Part shown: positions 7,401 through 7,917 of the stretch, piece after piece
Layout: every line of letters starts with the position of its first letter
How positions within the stretch are numbered: position 1 is the stretch's first letter
Assembly: GCA_002409365.1 (NCBI GenBank)
Contig: DHUW01000054.1
Location: forward strand, 24,083 to 31,999
Source of the DNA: Anaerolineaceae bacterium UBA5224
GTDB lineage: Bacteria; Chloroflexota; Anaerolineae; Anaerolineales; Anaerolineaceae
Length of the DNA: 7,917 bases
Direction: 5' to 3'
Program-made: the position numbers and the translations under genes
The notes under the pieces: generated by a model
Seen by the model: only the letters and a program-made list of their open reading frames with translations
Database searches by the model: none
What the model was told of the DNA's origin: nothing

Positions 7401-7917
7401 AAGCGACAGAATTTGCGAAATAGTTGGTAGGGAATGCAACACAGCCCTGATCATTGGCATCATTACCGCCCCATATAAATGGAACATCGGTCAGGTCTGC
7501 AAGCAGCTTTGGACCACCATCGGGCAAACCGACCGCACTGTATTCCGTGGCATCTCCGGGGTTGACGATAACTGGATTGCCAAAAATACGGCCATGGTTG
7601 GTATTTCCAACGATCAAAGTCCAGGGAGCGGCTTTATAGGTAGTAGAAACGCCATTTCCGGAGTTACCTGCAGAGGTTGCGGTTATGATTCCTGCATCAA
7701 CTGCTTCCAAAAAGGCTACCTCAGCCGCGCTTACATATGGACTTTGACCAGGACCACTACTGGGACCGATCGAATAGTTTAATACGTCAACGCTATCAGC
7801 GATTGCCTGCCCGACAGCAGAAACAGTCCCTGAATAGGCACAACCATCAGCATCACAAACATCGTAAGCGATAATGTTGGCATGAGGTGCCATACCGGAA
7901 ATAGTGACCGGTGCACC
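4405..7917 (-). CDS. Large subtilisin-like serine protease (S8), C-terminal part, with PA, Fn3-like, PPC-like, split DUF11 and Big_9-like domains
   Basis: The frame is open to the window edge; the ATG at 7893 is an internal Met of a conserved segment (GMAPHANIIAY), so the real start, signal peptide, propeptide and catalytic Asp and His lie outside. Counting that Met as residue 1, 1162 residues follow. Visible are oxyanion Asn77 (TSAGNSG), a PA insert (about 135-230, LLTRGGCTF, NAPGAPIVMG), active Ser298 (SGTSMASPH), an Fn3-like domain (about 388-470), a PPC-like domain (about 525-645, EILETTAGDLDMFFGVG) and the WYG/FNLY module (651-707). Beyond its paralogue it adds a DUF11 start (711-785, EKSVNTT, KGDVVTYEI, DVLPVEVEYVEGS), a nidogen-like insert (about 790-995, APNDVMSAF, VIGLENGDGTVGATYQY), a DUF11 end (about 1012-1054, IRFDATV, VVNTASHDND) and a Big_9/cadherin-like domain (1057-1150, AVDDSYST, GVLGND, GSFTYTPDAGFFGTD). 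It ends in YLPFITK. The protein is presumably an exported protease with adhesive or substrate-binding modules. Confidence 0.93.
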   Translation of the reverse strand, partial: GAPVTISGMAPHANIIAYDVCDADGCAYSGTVSAVGQAIADSVDVLNYSIGPSSGPGQSPYVSAAEVAFLEAVDAGIITATSAGNSGNGVSTTYKAAPWTLIVGNTNHGRIFGNPVIVNPGDATEYSAVGLPDGGPKLLADLTDVPFIWGGNDANDQGCVAFPTNYFANSVALLTRGGCTFDAKITNAQNAGALAVVVRNNAPGAPIVMGLSDPTEVVIPAVMVSKTDGDAMVALAEAGMTVTLLADYSSQNEPEWGDVLNQSSSRGPFTLADVLVPEIVAPGTNVLAAYDSQGPDTEYGLMSGTSMASPHAAGSLALMTDLFPNWSPAERKSALMMTALAGTTKDYNFGPVDAFDYGNGRLDMSKAALTGLVMEETYDGFVAADPATGGDVRNLNIPSYQNTFCVGICSFERTFTSVADVAVTYTLDLTADENLLVDVQPIEFTIQPGATQTITVTIDSDLAEAEVWVFGRIGFTTDDTWSTGEAVSNVAIPFAVRPFPSDMPEFVEAETLRDQGATVVTDVHSKAITEFTAVKSGLVPGADEVFTLVPDATNSDPFDDLSQVWWKTFTLTEDADRLVMEILETTAGDLDMFFGVGPVPDPNMLVAQSATATALEYISITGIPAGLPLWVLVQNWEGAPAGDMIKYTEAVIYPEDAGNWDVTGPASVAALEPYDVTISWDIPNMPSPSAWYGMFSILASPEATDPISTTEFNLYRTGDDVEKSVNTTSARKGDVVTYEIQLNPNYGDTGLTYTIEDVLPVEVEYVEGSLEVVNSTTPAAYDAATRTVSWTGVVPPVVNNYLISDNLTDPYCGMPMGDGNYLNLQDFGIKPNSGISGDGAVWQYSGIGLDMSWFGGITSEPPIFVDDGHAYMNGTYTNDNYWAWETQQFPNPLAPNDVMSAFMTDMEIIYDATLNKGVSAATLGGGVAWIVEYDDVILYGDPATTMDLEFFAWTDADPAPTGPDIMFAYDNVVGDWSGYNVIGLENGDGTVGATYQYDGPTPTNDLVVCFDYAPTGADPIIIRFDATVVTDAMDVDVVNTASHDNDALNTVVEETNEAIFHIGTVAVDDSYSTAFETELVVAAPGVLGNDMPGNPADTMLADVKTQPQHGTLVLNQDGSFTYTPDAGFFGTDTFEYYLVSLPGIQGSYTDWATVTIEVGGLNTYLPFITK
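5773..7917 (-). repeat. Paralogous block, copy 2 (upstream protease)
   Basis: Counterpart of 925..3093 in the same orientation. The paired cysteines near the PA insert, near the start of the Fn3-like domain and after the AYxVC motif are kept in both copies. Homology ends at the FNLY motif, after which this copy carries about 450 extra residues. The left end is set by the window edge, so the duplication very probably extends further. Confidence 0.85.

Noticed and set aside
880..7917. Recent duplication or gene conversion between the proteases
   Set aside because: In the most conserved protein blocks, such as DMSKAAL-GLVMEETY, the codons differ at many third positions, so I see no near-identical DNA tract.

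Overview
The window most likely comes from a member of the Chloroflexota, probably class Anaerolineae. This is inferred from three things: very large exported subtilases built from PA, Fn3-like, PPC-like, DUF11 and Big_9-like modules; a short C-terminal tail of the type Y-L-P-hydrophobic-I-x-(K/R); and a Rho with a plain, short N-terminal domain. GC content looks close to half. No rRNA or other phylogenetic marker is present, so the assignment is tentative.

Every gene lies on the minus strand. Reading in the direction of transcription (high to low coordinates), the order is: the 3' 3.5 kb of a multidomain subtilisin-like protease (7917..4405, N-terminus outside the window); a double-hairpin terminator; a strong extended -10 promoter and a leader of about 250 nt; a complete 1018-residue exported subtilase (3936..880); an intrinsic terminator; a second extended -10 promoter and a leader of about 160 nt; and the first 191 codons of transcription terminator rho (575..1, cut by the window edge). 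Each gene therefore appears to be its own transcription unit.

The two proteases are tandem paralogues. They align from the left part of the catalytic domain through the PA insert, the active-serine region, the Fn3-like domain, a PPC-like domain and a WYG/FNLY module. After that the downstream gene (3936..880) ends almost at once in the tail YLPVINRP. The upstream gene (7917..4405) carries about 450 further residues before its own tail, YLPFITK. The extra segment reads as a DUF11-type domain split by an inserted nidogen-like beta module, followed by a Big_9/cadherin-like domain. Both proteins should act outside the cell, breaking down protein for peptide and amino acid supply or processing surface proteins.

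I see no CRISPR array, tRNA, rRNA, transposon, prophage or defence system. The points most worth following up are the split DUF11 domain, the shared C-terminal tail kept in both paralogues despite very different domain content, and the structured leader in front of the shorter protease.
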